NCBI GenBank assembly: GCA_902779075.1
Contig: CACZAK010000248.1
Coordinates: forward strand, 1-6,306
Source of the DNA: an uncultured bacterium
GTDB taxonomy: Bacteria > Verrucomicrobiota > Kiritimatiellia > RFP12 > UBA1067
Reading direction: 5' to 3'
DNA: 6,306 nt
A model generated the notes under the pieces. That model was given only the letters and a program-made list of their open reading frames with translations. It did no database searches and was not told where the DNA came from. Made by a program: the position numbers and the translations under genes. Numbering within the stretch: position 1 is the first letter of the stretch; the number at the start of each line of letters is the position of its first letter. Positions 6,291-6,306 of the stretch are shown here, in pieces.

Positions 6291-6306
6291 GCGGGGCTGG
6301 CGGCTT

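Overview
The window looks like a piece of a GC-rich bacterial chromosome, probably from an uncultured or gut-type Kiritimatiellota/Verrucomicrobiota-like lineage. That placement is an inference. It rests on the C-terminal beta-rich module of the secreted peptidase (pattern LTYN..KGTFSGSFKVY...VVDSVGYGKAEIKK), which I associate from memory with large secreted proteins of that group. No rRNA, tRNA, CRISPR array, insertion sequence or phage gene is visible, and no gene-free stretch exceeds 300 bases.

Left part (1-831). On the minus strand lies an XRE-type regulator with a C-terminal cupin sensor domain (start at 630, stop at 67). Thirteen bases beyond it is the first 53 bases of another minus-strand gene with its own Shine-Dalgarno sequence, cut by the window edge. 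The regulator has a good sigma70-type promoter (663-691). The divergent intergenic region also carries a promoter facing right (797-825). An exact 11-base direct repeat sits in or beside both promoters and is a candidate operator for the regulator.

Middle part (832-4990). Three plus-strand genes are tightly packed and probably form one operon: a secreted metzincin zinc peptidase with a duplicated C-terminal beta module, a single-pass membrane protein with a HEAT-repeat domain, and a WbaP-type polyprenyl-phosphate sugar phosphotransferase, the enzyme class that starts lipid-linked exopolysaccharide or O-antigen synthesis. Gaps are 16 and 0 bases. The peptidase promoter lies so close to its ATG that a leaderless mRNA is predicted.

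Right part (4991-6306). An 85-base intergenic region with a perfect extended -10 box, a 20-base-phased direct repeat and a strong Shine-Dalgarno sequence precedes rmlB (dTDP-glucose 4,6-dehydratase). The last 139 bases hold no convincing gene and end in GC-rich inverted repeats.

Taken together, the phosphotransferase and RmlB indicate the start of a cell-surface polysaccharide locus. RmlB makes the dTDP-4-keto-6-deoxyglucose needed for rhamnose and other deoxysugars, and the phosphotransferase loads the first sugar onto undecaprenyl phosphate. The most unusual point is that a secreted protease and a membrane-anchored HEAT protein share the transcription unit of the initiating glycosyltransferase. 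No remaining rml genes, flippase or polymerase are in view.
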